A stretch of DNA of 64,000 nucleotides from Vibrio sp. HA2012 (GTDB taxonomy: Bacteria; Pseudomonadota; Gammaproteobacteria; Enterobacterales; Vibrionaceae). The stretch spans positions 180,227 through 244,226 of the forward strand of contig NZ_PFXK01000007.1 in NCBI RefSeq assembly GCF_002812955.1. Reading direction: 5' to 3'. The notes beneath the pieces were generated by a model, which worked only from the letters and a program-made list of their open reading frames with translations, was not told where the DNA came from and did not search any database. How positions within the stretch are numbered: the stretch's first letter is position 1; every line of letters begins with the position of its first letter. A program made the translations under genes and the position numbers. Below, piece by piece: positions 54,915-64,000 of this stretch.

Positions 54915-55619
54915 TTAGTTTGCTTGAGCGTTCAGGCTAGCCTGATCAACAGCAACACCTGCACCCATAGTGGTAGAGATGCTTACTTTCTTCACGAAAG
55001 TACCTTTCGCTGAAGATGGTTTTGCTCTCTTCAGTGCAACTAGCAGAGCTTCCAGGTTTTCCTGTAGCTGAGTAGCTTCAAAAGACACCTTACCAATGGT
55101 AGTGTGGATGATACCGTTTTTGTCGTTACGGTAACGAACCTGACCGGCTTTAGCATTCTTAACAGCTTCAGCAACGTTAGGAGTTACAGTACCAACTTTA
55201 GGGTTTGGCATAAGACCGCGAGGACCAAGAATGGTACCCAATTGACCAACAACACGCATTGCATCAGGAGAAGCAACCACTACGTCGAAGTTCATTTCGC
55301 CTTTCTTAACCTGTTCAGCCAGATCTTCCATACCAACAAGATCCGCACCTGCTTCTTTAGCAGCTTCAGCGTTAGCACCCTGAGTGAATACTGCAACGCG
55401 GATGTCACGGCCAGTACCGTGAGGAAGAACAGTCGCACCACGTACGTTCTGATCAGATTTACGAGCATCGATACCAAGATTAACAGCAACGTCTACGCTT
55501 TCTACGAACTTAGCAGTAGCCAGTTCTTTCAGAAGAGCGATAGCTTCGTTGATTTCGTATTCTTTAGTTACGTCAACTTTTTCGCGGATTACGCGCATAC
55601 GCTTAGTAAGTTTTGCCAT
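54915..55619 (-). CDS. rplA: 50S ribosomal protein L1
   Basis: A 234-residue ribosomal protein of the L1 stalk; it also represses translation of its own rplKA mRNA in related bacteria. Conserved features include the [14 protein letters not shown] terminus, [15 protein letters not shown] and the [14 protein letters not shown] end. It starts four bases after rplK. Confidence 0.98.
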   Translation of the reverse strand: MAKLTKRMRVIREKVDVTKEYEINEAIALLKELATAKFVESVDVAVNLGIDARKSDQNVRGATVLPHGTGRDIRVAVFTQGANAEAAKEAGADLVGMEDLAEQVKKGEMNFDVVVASPDAMRVVGQLGTILGPRGLMPNPKVGTVTPNVAEAVKNAKAGQVRYRNDKNGIIHTTIGKVSFEATQLQENLEALLVALKRAKPSSAKGTFVKKVSISTTMGAGVAVDQASLNAQAN

Positions 55620-55623
55620 GATC

Positions 55624-56052
55624 TTAACCCTCTACCACTAGGCCCATTGAACGAGCAGTACCTGCGATAGAACGCTTCATAGCTTCTACGTCAGCACCAG
55701 TCATATCTGCCGCTTTAGTTTCTGCGATTTCTTGCAGTTGAGCGTCAGTTACAGTACCCACTTTTTCAGTGTTTGGACGACCAGAACCAGACTTGATGCC
55801 CGCAGCTTTCTTCAGCAGAACAGCAGCAGGTGGAGTCTTGATTTCAAAAGTGAAAGAACGGTCGTTATATACTGAGATAACAACTGGAGTTGGAAGACCT
55901 TTTTCCAGAGATTCTGTTTTTGCGTTGAATGCTTTACAGAATTCCATGATGTTAACACCGTGCTGACCCAGAGCAGGACCAACTGGTGGACTTGGGTTTG
56001 CCATACCCGCTGCAACTTGCAGCTTGATATAAGCTTCGACTTTCTTAGCCAT
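55624..56052 (-). CDS. rplK: 50S ribosomal protein L11
   Basis: A 142-residue protein of the GTPase centre. The N-terminal [20 protein letters not shown] segment and the C-terminal rRNA-binding domain are intact. It is the target of PrmA, encoded at 5951-6838. The promoter of rplKA is seen upstream at 56149-56177. Confidence 0.98.
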   Translation of the reverse strand: MAKKVEAYIKLQVAAGMANPSPPVGPALGQHGVNIMEFCKAFNAKTESLEKGLPTPVVISVYNDRSFTFEIKTPPAAVLLKKAAGIKSGSGRPNTEKVGTVTDAQLQEIAETKAADMTGADVEAMKRSIAGTARSMGLVVEG

Positions 56053-56148
56053 GATATTTCCTAAATTTTGGGTACTTGCGCTAATCCACTGATCAGCTCC
56101 CCGCTAATACAAAAAACTTTCACTTCTAAAGAAGTAAAAAGGCGCGAA

Positions 56149-56177
56149 ATTATAGTCATAATCCGCGCCTTAGACAA
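56149..56177 (-). promoter_or_regulatory. rplKA promoter
   Basis: On the minus strand TTGTCT (56177-56172), 17 bases, TATAAT (56154-56149), about 97 bases upstream of rplK. The sequence after the -10 is TTCGCGCC, moderately GC-rich. A GGCGCG/CGCGCC inverted repeat spans the -10 region and might also influence nusG transcript ends. Confidence 0.75.
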
Positions 56178-56195
56178 GCCTAAAAAGGTGTTTTT

Positions 56196-56744
56196 TTAAT
56201 CAAGTTTTTCAACCTGACCAAATTCAAGCTCAACCGGTGTCGCACGACCAAAAATCGATACCGATACTTTCAGGCGGCTTTTATCATAATCCACTTCTTC
56301 AACGGTACCATTGAAGTCAGCAAATGGGCCTTCATTGACCCGAACCACTTCACCAGCTTCGTACATAGTACGTGGACGAGGTGCTTCACTCGCTTTTTCA
56401 AGACGGTTCAGAATCGCGTCAGCTTCTTTATCCGTAATCGGGGCAGGACGATCAGAGGTCCCACCAATGAAGCCCATTACACGAGGAACACTGCGGACCA
56501 GATGCCATGATTCATCATTCATGATCATTTGAACCAGCACATAACCAGGGAAGAACTTGCGTTCACTCTTACGGCGTTGACCTGCGCGCATTTCAACGAC
56601 TTCCTCAGTAGGAACCAGAACTTCACCAAACAGCTCTTCCATGCCGTGCATTTTTATATGTTCACGAAGGGACTGTGCTACACGACCTTCAAAACCAGAA
56701 AAGGCCTGAACCACATACCAGCGTTTTTTTGGAGCTTCACTCAT
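56196..56744 (-). CDS. nusG: Transcription termination/antitermination protein NusG
   Basis: A 182-residue elongation factor. The N-terminal NGN domain ([21 protein letters not shown]) binds RNA polymerase, and the C-terminal KOW domain ([20 protein letters not shown]) contacts Rho or ribosomal protein S10. It lies 12 bases after secE in the secE-nusG operon. Confidence 0.98.
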   Translation of the reverse strand: MSEAPKKRWYVVQAFSGFEGRVAQSLREHIKMHGMEELFGEVLVPTEEVVEMRAGQRRKSERKFFPGYVLVQMIMNDESWHLVRSVPRVMGFIGGTSDRPAPITDKEADAILNRLEKASEAPRPRTMYEAGEVVRVNEGPFADFNGTVEEVDYDKSRLKVSVSIFGRATPVELEFGQVEKLD

Positions 56745-56756
56745 GAATTAGAACCC

Positions 56757-57134
56757 TCAAAGCCCGGTCACAAATGCAACAAGACGAACCATAATTCCGT
56801 CAATGCCCCACAGTGCCAGAGCCATTACAATACTTACAGCCAAAACGATAAATGTTGTTTGCATAGTTTCCTGACGAGTAGGCCAGACAACTTTTCGAAC
56901 CTCCATGCGAGATTCCCGTGCAAAACTAATCGCGGTTTGACCTTTCACTGTCGTTGCTGCCACACCAAGAGCGGCGGCAATTAACACAACCACGCCTGCC
57001 GCGCGGATCACAACAGACATATCACCATACAGGTAATTACCCACAACAGCGGCGGCAGCCAGAGCAAAAGCGATAAACCACTTAAATGTATCTGCTGCAC
57101 TTGAGCTATTCGGAGTTTCAGCGTTTGCTTTCAT
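56757..57134 (-). CDS. secE: Preprotein translocase subunit SecE
   Basis: A 125-residue inner-membrane protein of the SecYEG channel with three hydrophobic helices, the form typical of enterobacteria and vibrios. The conserved cytoplasmic segment EVRKVVWPTRQETMQTT precedes the last essential helix. Operon with nusG. Confidence 0.97.
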   Translation of the reverse strand: MKANAETPNSSSAADTFKWFIAFALAAAAVVGNYLYGDMSVVIRAAGVVVLIAAALGVAATTVKGQTAISFARESRMEVRKVVWPTRQETMQTTFIVLAVSIVMALALWGIDGIMVRLVAFVTGL

Positions 57135-57311
57135 AAAACCAACCTGTCACAAGTCTTAAATATAGACGACAACAACCCCGCTGTTGCAGGGCTCAATCTC
57201 ACTATGCTGAAAAAAGCATAATCGTAATCAAGAGTCTCTCTCAACCACTCAATTCTTAGCAAAAAAAACCTTCAACGGAGATAAAATCACCATGAATTTT
57301 TTCTTTCGCAG

Positions 57312-57339
57312 AAAAAGGGCATCAAATGATGCCCTTTTT
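57312..57339 (-). terminator. Intrinsic terminator of tuf
   Basis: Symmetrical AAAAAGGGCATC / GATGCCCTTTTT with loop AAAT, 20 bases after the tuf stop on the minus strand. It works in either direction. Confidence 0.92.
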
Positions 57340-57358
57340 ACTAGTGTTTCGTCAAATC

Positions 57359-58543
57359 TTATTCAAAGATTTTAGCAACAACACCAGCACCTACTGTACG
57401 GCCACCTTCACGGATCGCGAAGCGCAGACCTTCATCCATCGCGATTGGTGCGATTAGCTCTACAGTCATCTTGATGTTATCACCAGGCATTACCATTTCT
57501 ACGCCTTCTGGCAGCTCGATGTTACCAGTTACGTCAGTTGTACGGAAGTAGAACTGTGGACGGTAGCCTTTGAAGAACGGAGTATGACGGCCGCCTTCGT
57601 CTTTTGACAGTACGTATACTTCTGATTCGAACTTAGTGTGGGGAGTGATTGAACCAGGCTTAGCCAGTACTTGGCCACGTTCTACGTCATCACGCTTAGT
57701 ACCACGTAGTAGTGCACCAACGTTCTCACCCGCACGACCTTCGTCTAGAAGCTTACGGAACATCTCAACACCAGTACAGGTCGTTGTTGTAGTTTCGTGG
57801 ATACCCACGATAGCTACTTCATCACCCACTTTCAGGATACCGCGCTCGATACGGCCAGTTACTACTGTACCACGACCTTGGATTGAGAATACGTCTTCGA
57901 TTGGCATTAGGAACGGCATGTCTACTGCACGCTCTGGCTCTGGAATATACTCATCTAGTGCTTTAGCAAGCTCGATGATTTTCTCTTCCCACTGTGCTTC
58001 GCCGTTTAGCGCGCCTAGTGCTGAACCTTGGATAACTGGTAGGTCATCACCTGGGAAATCGTACTCAGATAGAAGTTCACGAACTTCCATTTCTACTAGT
58101 TCTAGTAGCTCTTCATCATCAACCATGTCACATTTGTTCATGAATACGATGATGTAAGGGATACCAACCTGACGGCCTAGCAGGATGTGCTCACGAGTTT
58201 GTGGCATTGGACCATCTGTTGCAGCAACAACTAGGATACCACCGTCCATTTGCGCAGCACCAGTGATCATGTTTTTAACATAGTCAGCGTGTCCTGGGCA
58301 GTCTACGTGTGCGTAGTGACGAGCTGGAGTGTCGTACTCTACGTGTGAAGTAGCGATGGTGATACCGCGCTCACGCTCTTCTGGAGCGTTATCGATAGAT
58401 GCGAAGTCACGAGCTGCACCGCCGTATACTTTAGAAAGTACAGTACAGATTGCTGCTGTTAGAGTTGTTTTACCGTGGTCAACGTGGCCGATAGTACCAA
58501 CGTTTACGTGCGGTTTCGTACGTTCAAATTTTTCTTTAGACAT
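57359..58543 (-). CDS. tuf: Elongation factor Tu
   Basis: A 394-residue GTPase that delivers aminoacyl-tRNA to the ribosome. The start at 58543 ([15 protein letters not shown]) matches all homologues; the frame is open further without support. G1 GHVDHGKT, G3 DCPGH and G4 NKCD are intact. It is the tufB-type copy, transcribed after four tRNA genes as in E. coli; a second tuf is expected in the str operon elsewhere. Confidence 0.98.
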   Translation of the reverse strand: MSKEKFERTKPHVNVGTIGHVDHGKTTLTAAICTVLSKVYGGAARDFASIDNAPEERERGITIATSHVEYDTPARHYAHVDCPGHADYVKNMITGAAQMDGGILVVAATDGPMPQTREHILLGRQVGIPYIIVFMNKCDMVDDEELLELVEMEVRELLSEYDFPGDDLPVIQGSALGALNGEAQWEEKIIELAKALDEYIPEPERAVDMPFLMPIEDVFSIQGRGTVVTGRIERGILKVGDEVAIVGIHETTTTTCTGVEMFRKLLDEGRAGENVGALLRGTKRDDVERGQVLAKPGSITPHTKFESEVYVLSKDEGGRHTPFFKGYRPQFYFRTTDVTGNIELPEGVEMVMPGDNIKMTVELIAPIAMDEGLRFAIREGGRTVGAGVVAKIFE

Positions 58544-58645
58544 GAGTTGTCCCTCTAGGTACGGATTAAGGTGGCTTTGATGACCACGCAACCAAAAGTT
58601 ATTGGTGATTAACTTTATATTAAAAGGAAATATGACTTACAGAGC

Positions 58646-58721
<76 letters not shown>

Positions 58722-58738
58722 ACTCTTTATAGAGTGAT

Positions 58739-58813
<75 letters not shown>

Positions 58814-58850
58814 AACACGTAGTAACTCTGTGAGCTATTTCCTAAAAATA

Positions 58851-58935
<85 letters not shown>

Positions 58936-58964
58936 AGAGTTTTTATCTTCTCAACAAAGAAGAA

Positions 58965-59040
<76 letters not shown>

Positions 59041-59055
59041 ACATAAGTGGGGCGC

Positions 59056-59084
59056 ATTCTATGGGATGATCCATAACCTTGCAA
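59056..59084 (-). promoter_or_regulatory. tRNA-tuf operon promoter
   Basis: On the minus strand TTGCAA (59084-59079), 17 bases, TAGAAT (59061-59056), then a GCGCCCC discriminator: the strong, stringently controlled stable-RNA type. AT-rich DNA upstream (59085-59130) could serve as an UP element or bind Fis, encoded at 7978-8274. Confidence 0.8.
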
Positions 59085-59237
59085 TAGGAAAAAGCAAAAA
59101 AATTGCAATTTCGCTAAAATCACATCTTTTTGCTCACATTTCAGGCAAGTTTACGCCTATTTCTTTGTTTATCTTCCCTTAGTCGTTTGCTTTCCCCTGC
59201 AATTGATGTATTTTCCTCCGTCTGATCAGAAATATAT

Positions 59238-60173
59238 ATGCGAGCTGCTATGAGTCCTTACATGTCTTTTAATCGCGAACAGTGGGCAGAATTAAGAAAT
59301 TCAGTCCCCATGATGCTGTCCGAAGATGACCTGCGGGAACTACAGGGCATTAATGAAAGCCTGACTATGCAGGAAGCGGTAGAAATTTATCTGCCATTAA
59401 GCCGGTTACTTAACCTTTATGTTTCTGCTCGTCAGAGCCGTAATTCTGTGTTGCATAAATTTCTGAATAATACTGAGCAATCTCCTCCATTTGTTATCGG
59501 CATTGCAGGCAGTGTAGCTGTAGGTAAAAGCACCACCGCCCGTCTGCTTGAAGCCCTGCTATCCCGTTGGGAAAAACATCCTAAGGTATCGCTGGTCACA
59601 ACAGATGGTTTTCTGTTTCCGAACAAAATACTTCAGGAACGCGATTTGATGCAGAAAAAAGGCTTCCCGGAGTCCTACGATATCCGTAGCCTGGTGCAGT
59701 TTATTTCTGATATAAAAGCCTGCAAAAGAAATGTCACCGCTCCGGTATATTCACACCTGTCTTACGATATAACCGACGAAAGAAAACTTGTTGATTTGCC
59801 AGATATTTTAATTATAGAAGGGCTAAATGTTCTGCAAAGCGGAATGGATTATCCGCATGACCCCCACCGGGTGTTTATCTCCGATTTTCTGGATTTTTCA
59901 ATCTACGTGGATGCGAATTCAGTGCTGATTGAGCAGTGGTATCTGGAACGTTTCAGAAAATTCCGTAAAGGGGCCTTTACCCAGCCCGGCTCCTATTTTT
60001 CTCACTATACTAAAATCAGTGAAGCGGAGGCTGTCGCTCAGGCAAGCCGGATCTGGCACTCCATTAACGGGAAAAATCTGCATGAAAATATATTGCCAAC
60101 CAGAGAACGGGCACAGCTGATTCTGAAGAAAGGTAATAACCATACTGTAGAAGAGATCTTGCTACGTAAGTAA
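59238..60173 (+). CDS. coaA: Pantothenate kinase type I
   Basis: A 311-residue enzyme for the first, feedback-controlled step of coenzyme A synthesis. The P-loop is [12 protein letters not shown], with TTDGFL and the RFLKFRxGAF-like [17 protein letters not shown] segment following. Homologues begin near [13 protein letters not shown], so the start may be 59238 or 59250. It is divergent from the tRNA-tuf operon and convergent with birA. Confidence 0.96.
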   Translation: MRAAMSPYMSFNREQWAELRNSVPMMLSEDDLRELQGINESLTMQEAVEIYLPLSRLLNLYVSARQSRNSVLHKFLNNTEQSPPFVIGIAGSVAVGKSTTARLLEALLSRWEKHPKVSLVTTDGFLFPNKILQERDLMQKKGFPESYDIRSLVQFISDIKACKRNVTAPVYSHLSYDITDERKLVDLPDILIIEGLNVLQSGMDYPHDPHRVFISDFLDFSIYVDANSVLIEQWYLERFRKFRKGAFTQPGSYFSHYTKISEAEAVAQASRIWHSINGKNLHENILPTRERAQLILKKGNNHTVEEILLRK

Positions 60174-60193
60174 ACACTTACATAGCATTTAAC

Positions 60194-61153
60194 TCACTGT
60201 GGGCGTAGCGAGATTTCACCGCCGATAAAGGTTTCAATACCATTTTCCGTTTCCAGTAAAATAGCACCCTGCTCATTGATCCCTCTGACGATACCGGTTA
60301 CCTCTCTCGCACCAATGATCAGTCTTACCGGCCGGTCGATAAAATTATCCAGCCGGTTCCAGCGCTCAGTAAAACCGGACATTCCCGACAACTCATACTC
60401 AGTTAATACTTTCTCCCAGCTATTGATCAGGCAGGCTGCCAGCTTGTTACGATCAGGAAGATGTCCTTGGGTAATTTCATTCAGAGAAACCCATGGCTGA
60501 GTAATACCCTCAACATTATCTGGCATGGCTATATTTAACCCCATCCCGATAACAAGATTAGCCGCACCGCCAGCCTGTCCTGACATTTCAACCAGTATGC
60601 CTGCGAGTTTCCTGTCCTGATAATAAAGATCATTGGGCCATTTTAACTTTACCCCTTCGATGCCTAAGCCTTCCAGAACCTCAACCACTGCGATACCAAC
60701 AACCAGACTCAGTCCCATTGCTGCAGCCATTCCTGCTTCAATCTGCCAGAACATAGACAAATACAAGTTTGAACCAAAAGGCGATACCCACTGCCGACCA
60801 CGTCGGCCACGCCCCTGAGATTGATATTCAGCCAGACAAACTGCTCCCTGAGAAAGAGAATCTACACGGTCAAGTAAATACTGATTCGTTGAGTCGATGA
60901 CAGAAATAAGCTCTACCGGAACCGAAATCTGACTTTGAATAAGTTCTTCATCCAATAACTGAACCGGATTTGCTAGCTTATATCCCTTTCCCTGAACACT
61001 ATATACATCCAGACCCCATCCGGATAAGCCTTTAAGATGCTTACTCACTGCAGCCCGAGATATACCGAGTGACTCACCAATTCGTTCACCGGAAACAAAC
61101 TCTTTAGCCGTTAGCATCCGAATGATTTTATACTTCACACTGTGATCTTTCAT
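60194..61153 (-). CDS. birA: Biotin-protein ligase / biotin operon repressor
   Basis: A 319-residue bifunctional protein. The N-terminal winged helix (GESLGISRAAVSKHLKGLSG) gives DNA binding and repression of biotin synthesis genes. The central catalytic domain has the biotinyl-AMP loop QGRGRRGRQWVSPFG, and a small C-terminal SH3-like domain follows. It attaches biotin to Lys119 of AccB. It starts eight bases after the murB stop. Confidence 0.96.
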   Translation of the reverse strand: MKDHSVKYKIIRMLTAKEFVSGERIGESLGISRAAVSKHLKGLSGWGLDVYSVQGKGYKLANPVQLLDEELIQSQISVPVELISVIDSTNQYLLDRVDSLSQGAVCLAEYQSQGRGRRGRQWVSPFGSNLYLSMFWQIEAGMAAAMGLSLVVGIAVVEVLEGLGIEGVKLKWPNDLYYQDRKLAGILVEMSGQAGGAANLVIGMGLNIAMPDNVEGITQPWVSLNEITQGHLPDRNKLAACLINSWEKVLTEYELSGMSGFTERWNRLDNFIDRPVRLIIGAREVTGIVRGINEQGAILLETENGIETFIGGEISLRPQ

Positions 61154-61161
61154 ATCAATAG

Positions 61162-62202
61162 TTACCTTTGAAGAATATCAGCCAGACAAGTTTCTTCTGT
61201 CGCCCCCATAAAGCGAACCTCATGCTCAAGTTCTATCTGGTAGCGTTCTCTGACCTGCTCACAAACTTTTTCCGCCAGACAAATGATATCCTTCGCGCTT
61301 GCATTTTCCTGATTAACCAGTACCAAAGCCTGCTCCGGATGAACCATCGCTCCTCCTAGCTGGAAGCCTTTCAGGCCACAATTATCGATCAGCCAGCCAG
61401 CGGCGACCTTTATGCCATTATCCGTCTCATAGCCCACGATTGCAGGAAAGTCGCCTTTAAGCAGAGAAAAATGTTCCTGGGATATAACAGGATTTTTAAA
61501 GAAACTACCAGCATTTCCGGACACCTCAGGATCTGGTAATTTTTCCTGACGAATAGAACAGATTTCCTGATAGATACGTTCAGGTGATAATTCATCTGCA
61601 GAAATTGACTTCAGAGAACCATAACTGGTACAAGCCAGCCAGTGCTTACTCAACACCAATCCCACACCAATGATGGCTACTTTGCCATATAAATCATGCT
61701 TGAATACAGAATCACGATAGCCAAAACAACACGCTTCTGCCGTAAGACGATGCTGTTCAAATGAATCCAGATACAGCACATCAATATACTCACAGAAATC
61801 TTTAAATTCCTTCCCGTAAGCACCAATATTTTGAATCGGAGCCGAACCTGCACAACCGGGGATTAGAGCCAGATTTTCCAGTCCTGCATATCCCTGTTCT
61901 ATTGACCATCCAACCAGTGCTGGCCAATCTTCTCCTGCGTGTATATGCAGATGCCAGGCATTCTCCGTTTCACGAACGCTTCTCCCGACAATACGATTGA
62001 TGACCACCACACCGGAAAAATGTTCAGTGAAGAGAATATTGCTGCCTTTACCAAGTATTATCTTTGGCAGTCCCTGCCACTCAGGGTACAGATACACCTG
62101 CTTCAGTTCATCGACAGATTCTACTATCACGATAGCATCACAGGAGACGTCAATAGAAAAAGTATGGTAGGGCTTAAGGCTAGCATTTCTGAATACTTGC
62201 AT
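61162..62202 (-). CDS. murB: UDP-N-acetylenolpyruvoylglucosamine reductase
   Basis: A 346-residue FAD enzyme that makes UDP-N-acetylmuramic acid for peptidoglycan. The FAD-binding segment includes ILGKGSNILF and the ENLALIPGCAGSAPIQNIGAYG region. YRDSVFK and the C-terminal GSFFKNPV (active-site serine region) mark a type I MurB like that of E. coli. It forms an operon with birA. Confidence 0.96.
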   Translation of the reverse strand: MQVFRNASLKPYHTFSIDVSCDAIVIVESVDELKQVYLYPEWQGLPKIILGKGSNILFTEHFSGVVVINRIVGRSVRETENAWHLHIHAGEDWPALVGWSIEQGYAGLENLALIPGCAGSAPIQNIGAYGKEFKDFCEYIDVLYLDSFEQHRLTAEACCFGYRDSVFKHDLYGKVAIIGVGLVLSKHWLACTSYGSLKSISADELSPERIYQEICSIRQEKLPDPEVSGNAGSFFKNPVISQEHFSLLKGDFPAIVGYETDNGIKVAAGWLIDNCGLKGFQLGGAMVHPEQALVLVNQENASAKDIICLAEKVCEQVRERYQIELEHEVRFMGATEETCLADILQR

Positions 62203-62411
62203 GTTAACAGGAGACCAATATTATTTTTCAGGCTAAAATGATGAATGCATTCTAACCTATCAGCACGATGAGCGCAGTGTTTGCATGAATCAAATTATTG
62301 GCTAATTAATGCATGCTTTTTCACATAACTGGTAATAATTCGTTATCTGCACAGTATTTTTGCTAAAATACCGCTTCGCAATTTTGCAGCAACAAAGGTA
62401 TATCACTCTCA

Positions 62412-63752
62412 ATGATGGCGTTAAGAAAACCACTAGAGCAACTGCCAGCTATCGCATTTCGTCCAGAAGACTTTAACGTTCTGTTTTCAGCTGACGAATT
62501 CCGCACTCAGCTTATTGATAAGATACGCAATGCAACTCATCGTATCTATATAGCAGCTCTCTATCTTGAAAATGATGACGCTGGCCGAGAGATCCTTACA
62601 GAACTATACACGGCAAAGCAAAAAAATCCCGGACTGGATATCAATGTTTGTGTTGACTGGCACAGAGCACAACGCGGCCTGATCGGGGCAGAAAAATCTC
62701 AGGGAAATGCAGCTCTCTATAAAGACTACTACAACACATACACGCACAAAGTGCCTGTGTATGGTATACCTGTACGAGGCAGAGAAGTGTTTGGTGTTCT
62801 GCACCTGAAGGGATTCATCATCGATGATACCGTAATCTATAGTGGCGCCAGTCTGAATAATATCTATCTGGCCTACAAAGAACGCTATCGTTTTGACCGC
62901 TACCATATCATTCGCAGCAAAACTCTAGCCGATAGTATGGTCAGATATATGCAGGAAGAGCTGATAGAACACCCTGCAGTACATCGCCTTTGTGATGAAC
63001 ATAAACCGGCGACTAAAGAACTAAAACCCGCGATCAGACAATTCCGGGTCTCTCTGGCAAATTCTGGTTATCATTTCCGGTCAGAGCAGATTACTGAAGA
63101 AGATATCGCTGTTACACCTTTAGTCGGAATAGGCAAAAGACGTAATCGGCTCAATCAGCGAATCAACCAGCTTATCGCGGCTGCAAGCGATGAAATCTTT
63201 ATCTGTACGCCGTATTTTAACTTTCCGAAAAGTGTTGCTAAAGAAATTAAAAAAGCACTGAGAAGAGGAGTGAAAGTCTCTATTGTTGTCGGAGACAAAA
63301 CAGCGAACGATTTTTATATCCCACCAGAGGAAGATTTTAAAACAATTGCAGGGCTGCCTTATCTTTATGAGATGAATTTGCGCCGGTTTGCAAAAATCAA
63401 TGAATCAAATATCGCCCGAAGAAAATTGTCCATCTACCTATGGAAACATGACGCAAACAGCTTCCATCTAAAAGGGCTCTGGGTCGATAAGCGTTATATG
63501 CTGCTTACCGGTAATAATCTGAACCCTAGAGCCTGGAAACTGGATCTGGAAAATGCCCTATTGATTCAGGATGATCATCATCACCTAACAGAGCAGTTTG
63601 AACGTGAAGCCGAAAACATCTTACAACATACCACACTAATCTGCAGCTATAAGCAACTGGATAAAATTAATAACTATCCACTAGAAGTGAAACGACTACT
63701 GAAACGAATCACCCGGGTTAGAGCAGATAGGATCCTGAAGCAAATTCTTTAA
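62412..63752 (+). CDS. pssA: CDP-diacylglycerol-serine O-phosphatidyltransferase
   Basis: A 446-residue phospholipase-D-superfamily enzyme that makes phosphatidylserine, the precursor of phosphatidylethanolamine. Two HKD motifs are seen: HLKGFIIDD in the N-terminal half and HLKGLWVDKRYMLLTGNNLN in the C-terminal half. Length matches E. coli PssA (about 451). The start may be either of two adjacent ATGs (62412 or 62415). Confidence 0.95.
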   Translation: MMALRKPLEQLPAIAFRPEDFNVLFSADEFRTQLIDKIRNATHRIYIAALYLENDDAGREILTELYTAKQKNPGLDINVCVDWHRAQRGLIGAEKSQGNAALYKDYYNTYTHKVPVYGIPVRGREVFGVLHLKGFIIDDTVIYSGASLNNIYLAYKERYRFDRYHIIRSKTLADSMVRYMQEELIEHPAVHRLCDEHKPATKELKPAIRQFRVSLANSGYHFRSEQITEEDIAVTPLVGIGKRRNRLNQRINQLIAAASDEIFICTPYFNFPKSVAKEIKKALRRGVKVSIVVGDKTANDFYIPPEEDFKTIAGLPYLYEMNLRRFAKINESNIARRKLSIYLWKHDANSFHLKGLWVDKRYMLLTGNNLNPRAWKLDLENALLIQDDHHHLTEQFEREAENILQHTTLICSYKQLDKINNYPLEVKRLLKRITRVRADRILKQIL

Positions 63753-63763
63753 TTCTCATCTAA

Positions 63764-63789
63764 AAAGTCTCAGTCTAAAGACTGGGGCT
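63764..63789 (-). terminator. Terminator-like hairpin after pssA
   Basis: AAGTCTCAGTC / GACTGGGGCTT with loop TAAA. The minus strand has the better T run. It is nearly a copy of the hairpin at 63919-63942, and the two bracket a 130-base non-coding stretch. Confidence 0.55.
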
Positions 63790-63914
63790 TCACTCCCTAT
63801 AACAAAGAAAGTGTAACGAAACGGATGGGACGCTTAGCGTGACTGGCCGCTTTCTTTAAACCTAAAGCAACCAACTGAACGACCGCTCCGCATTGGCCAC
63901 TTTACTTCAAGCGT

Positions 63915-63942
63915 AAAAAAGCCCCAGTCTTTCGACTGAGGC
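63915..63942 (-). terminator. Terminator of the tRNA-Asp transcript
   Basis: On the minus strand GCCTCAGTC, loop GAAA, GACTGGGGC (one mismatch), then six T residues, ten bases beyond the tRNA-Asp 3' end. Confidence 0.85.
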
Positions 63943-63951
63943 TTCAAATAG

Positions 63952-64000
63952 TGGCGGAGCGGACGGGACTCGAACCCGCGACCCCCGGCGTGACAGGCCG
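63952..64000 (-). tRNA. tRNA-Asp (GTC), 3' part; 5' end outside window
   Basis: 49 bases on the minus strand comprising the anticodon arm (CTGTCACG gives GTC), variable loop, T arm, acceptor strand and encoded CCA. The D arm and 5' end lie beyond base 64000. It is probably the end of a tRNA or rRNA operon. Confidence 0.9.

Overview
The window is a chromosomal segment of a gammaproteobacterium, almost certainly Vibrio or a close relative in the Vibrionaceae. The gene order supports this: aroQ-accB-accC-prmA-dusB-fis, purH-purD with DUF1481-hupA, hemE-nudC-rsd, the tRNA-tuf-secE-nusG-rplKAJL-rpoBC block, coaA, murB-birA and pssA. Protein sequences match gammaproteobacterial families closely. 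Everything from about 1 to 31.3 kb and from 45.1 kb to the end is core chromosome, apart from one carbohydrate island.

Layout. 1-8.3 kb: 3' part of dsbD, a Nudix hydrolase, an HcaT-type MFS transporter, aroQ, the accBC operon, prmA and the dusB-fis operon. 8.4-12.9 kb: a dihydroorotate-dehydrogenase-like flavoprotein, a CHASE4-GGDEF diguanylate cyclase, a TSUP permease and a divergent LysR regulator. 12.9-20.3 kb: an island for unsaturated pectin/rhamnogalacturonan fragments, made of a RhaS/RhaR-like AraC regulator, a GH105/GH88 hydrolase, a DctPQM TRAP transporter, an RpiB-fold isomerase, YgjV and KduD, with KdgR-like palindromes upstream of kduD. 20.7-31.3 kb: purHD, DUF1481, hupA, a CNNM/CBS protein, DUF416, a 2-hydroxyacid dehydrogenase, a uracil-DNA-glycosylase-like protein, hemE, nudC and rsd.

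31.34-45.11 kb is an integrated element of about 13.7 kb lying between the convergent genes rsd and rpoC. It is bounded by a 24-bp direct repeat that forms part of an intrinsic terminator on each side, so the attachment site appears to be the shared rsd/rpoC terminator. It encodes a tyrosine integrase, a repressor with a Mu-like DNA-binding domain and an S24 autoprotease domain, a Cox/Cro-like protein, a 632-residue HUH replication initiator, a small FtsK/HerA-type packaging ATPase, a ~277-residue capsid protein resembling PM2 P2, many small single-span membrane proteins, a muralytic virion protein and a probable spike. There is no large terminase, portal, tail or HK97-type capsid gene. I read it as a tailless, membrane-containing, double-jelly-roll prophage related to corticovirus PM2. 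Between its late operon and the right end it carries an AT-rich sensor diguanylate cyclase with its own promoter, probably cargo.

45.1-59.1 kb, all on the minus strand, is the translation/transcription block: four tRNAs, tuf, secE, nusG, rplK, rplA, rplJ, rplL, rpoB and rpoC. It has visible promoters, an L10-type leader and an rplL-rpoB attenuator. 59.2-64 kb holds coaA, murB-birA, pssA and the 3' part of a tRNA-Asp gene.

No rRNA, CRISPR array or insertion sequence was seen. All family assignments are from reading the sequences; no database search was run.
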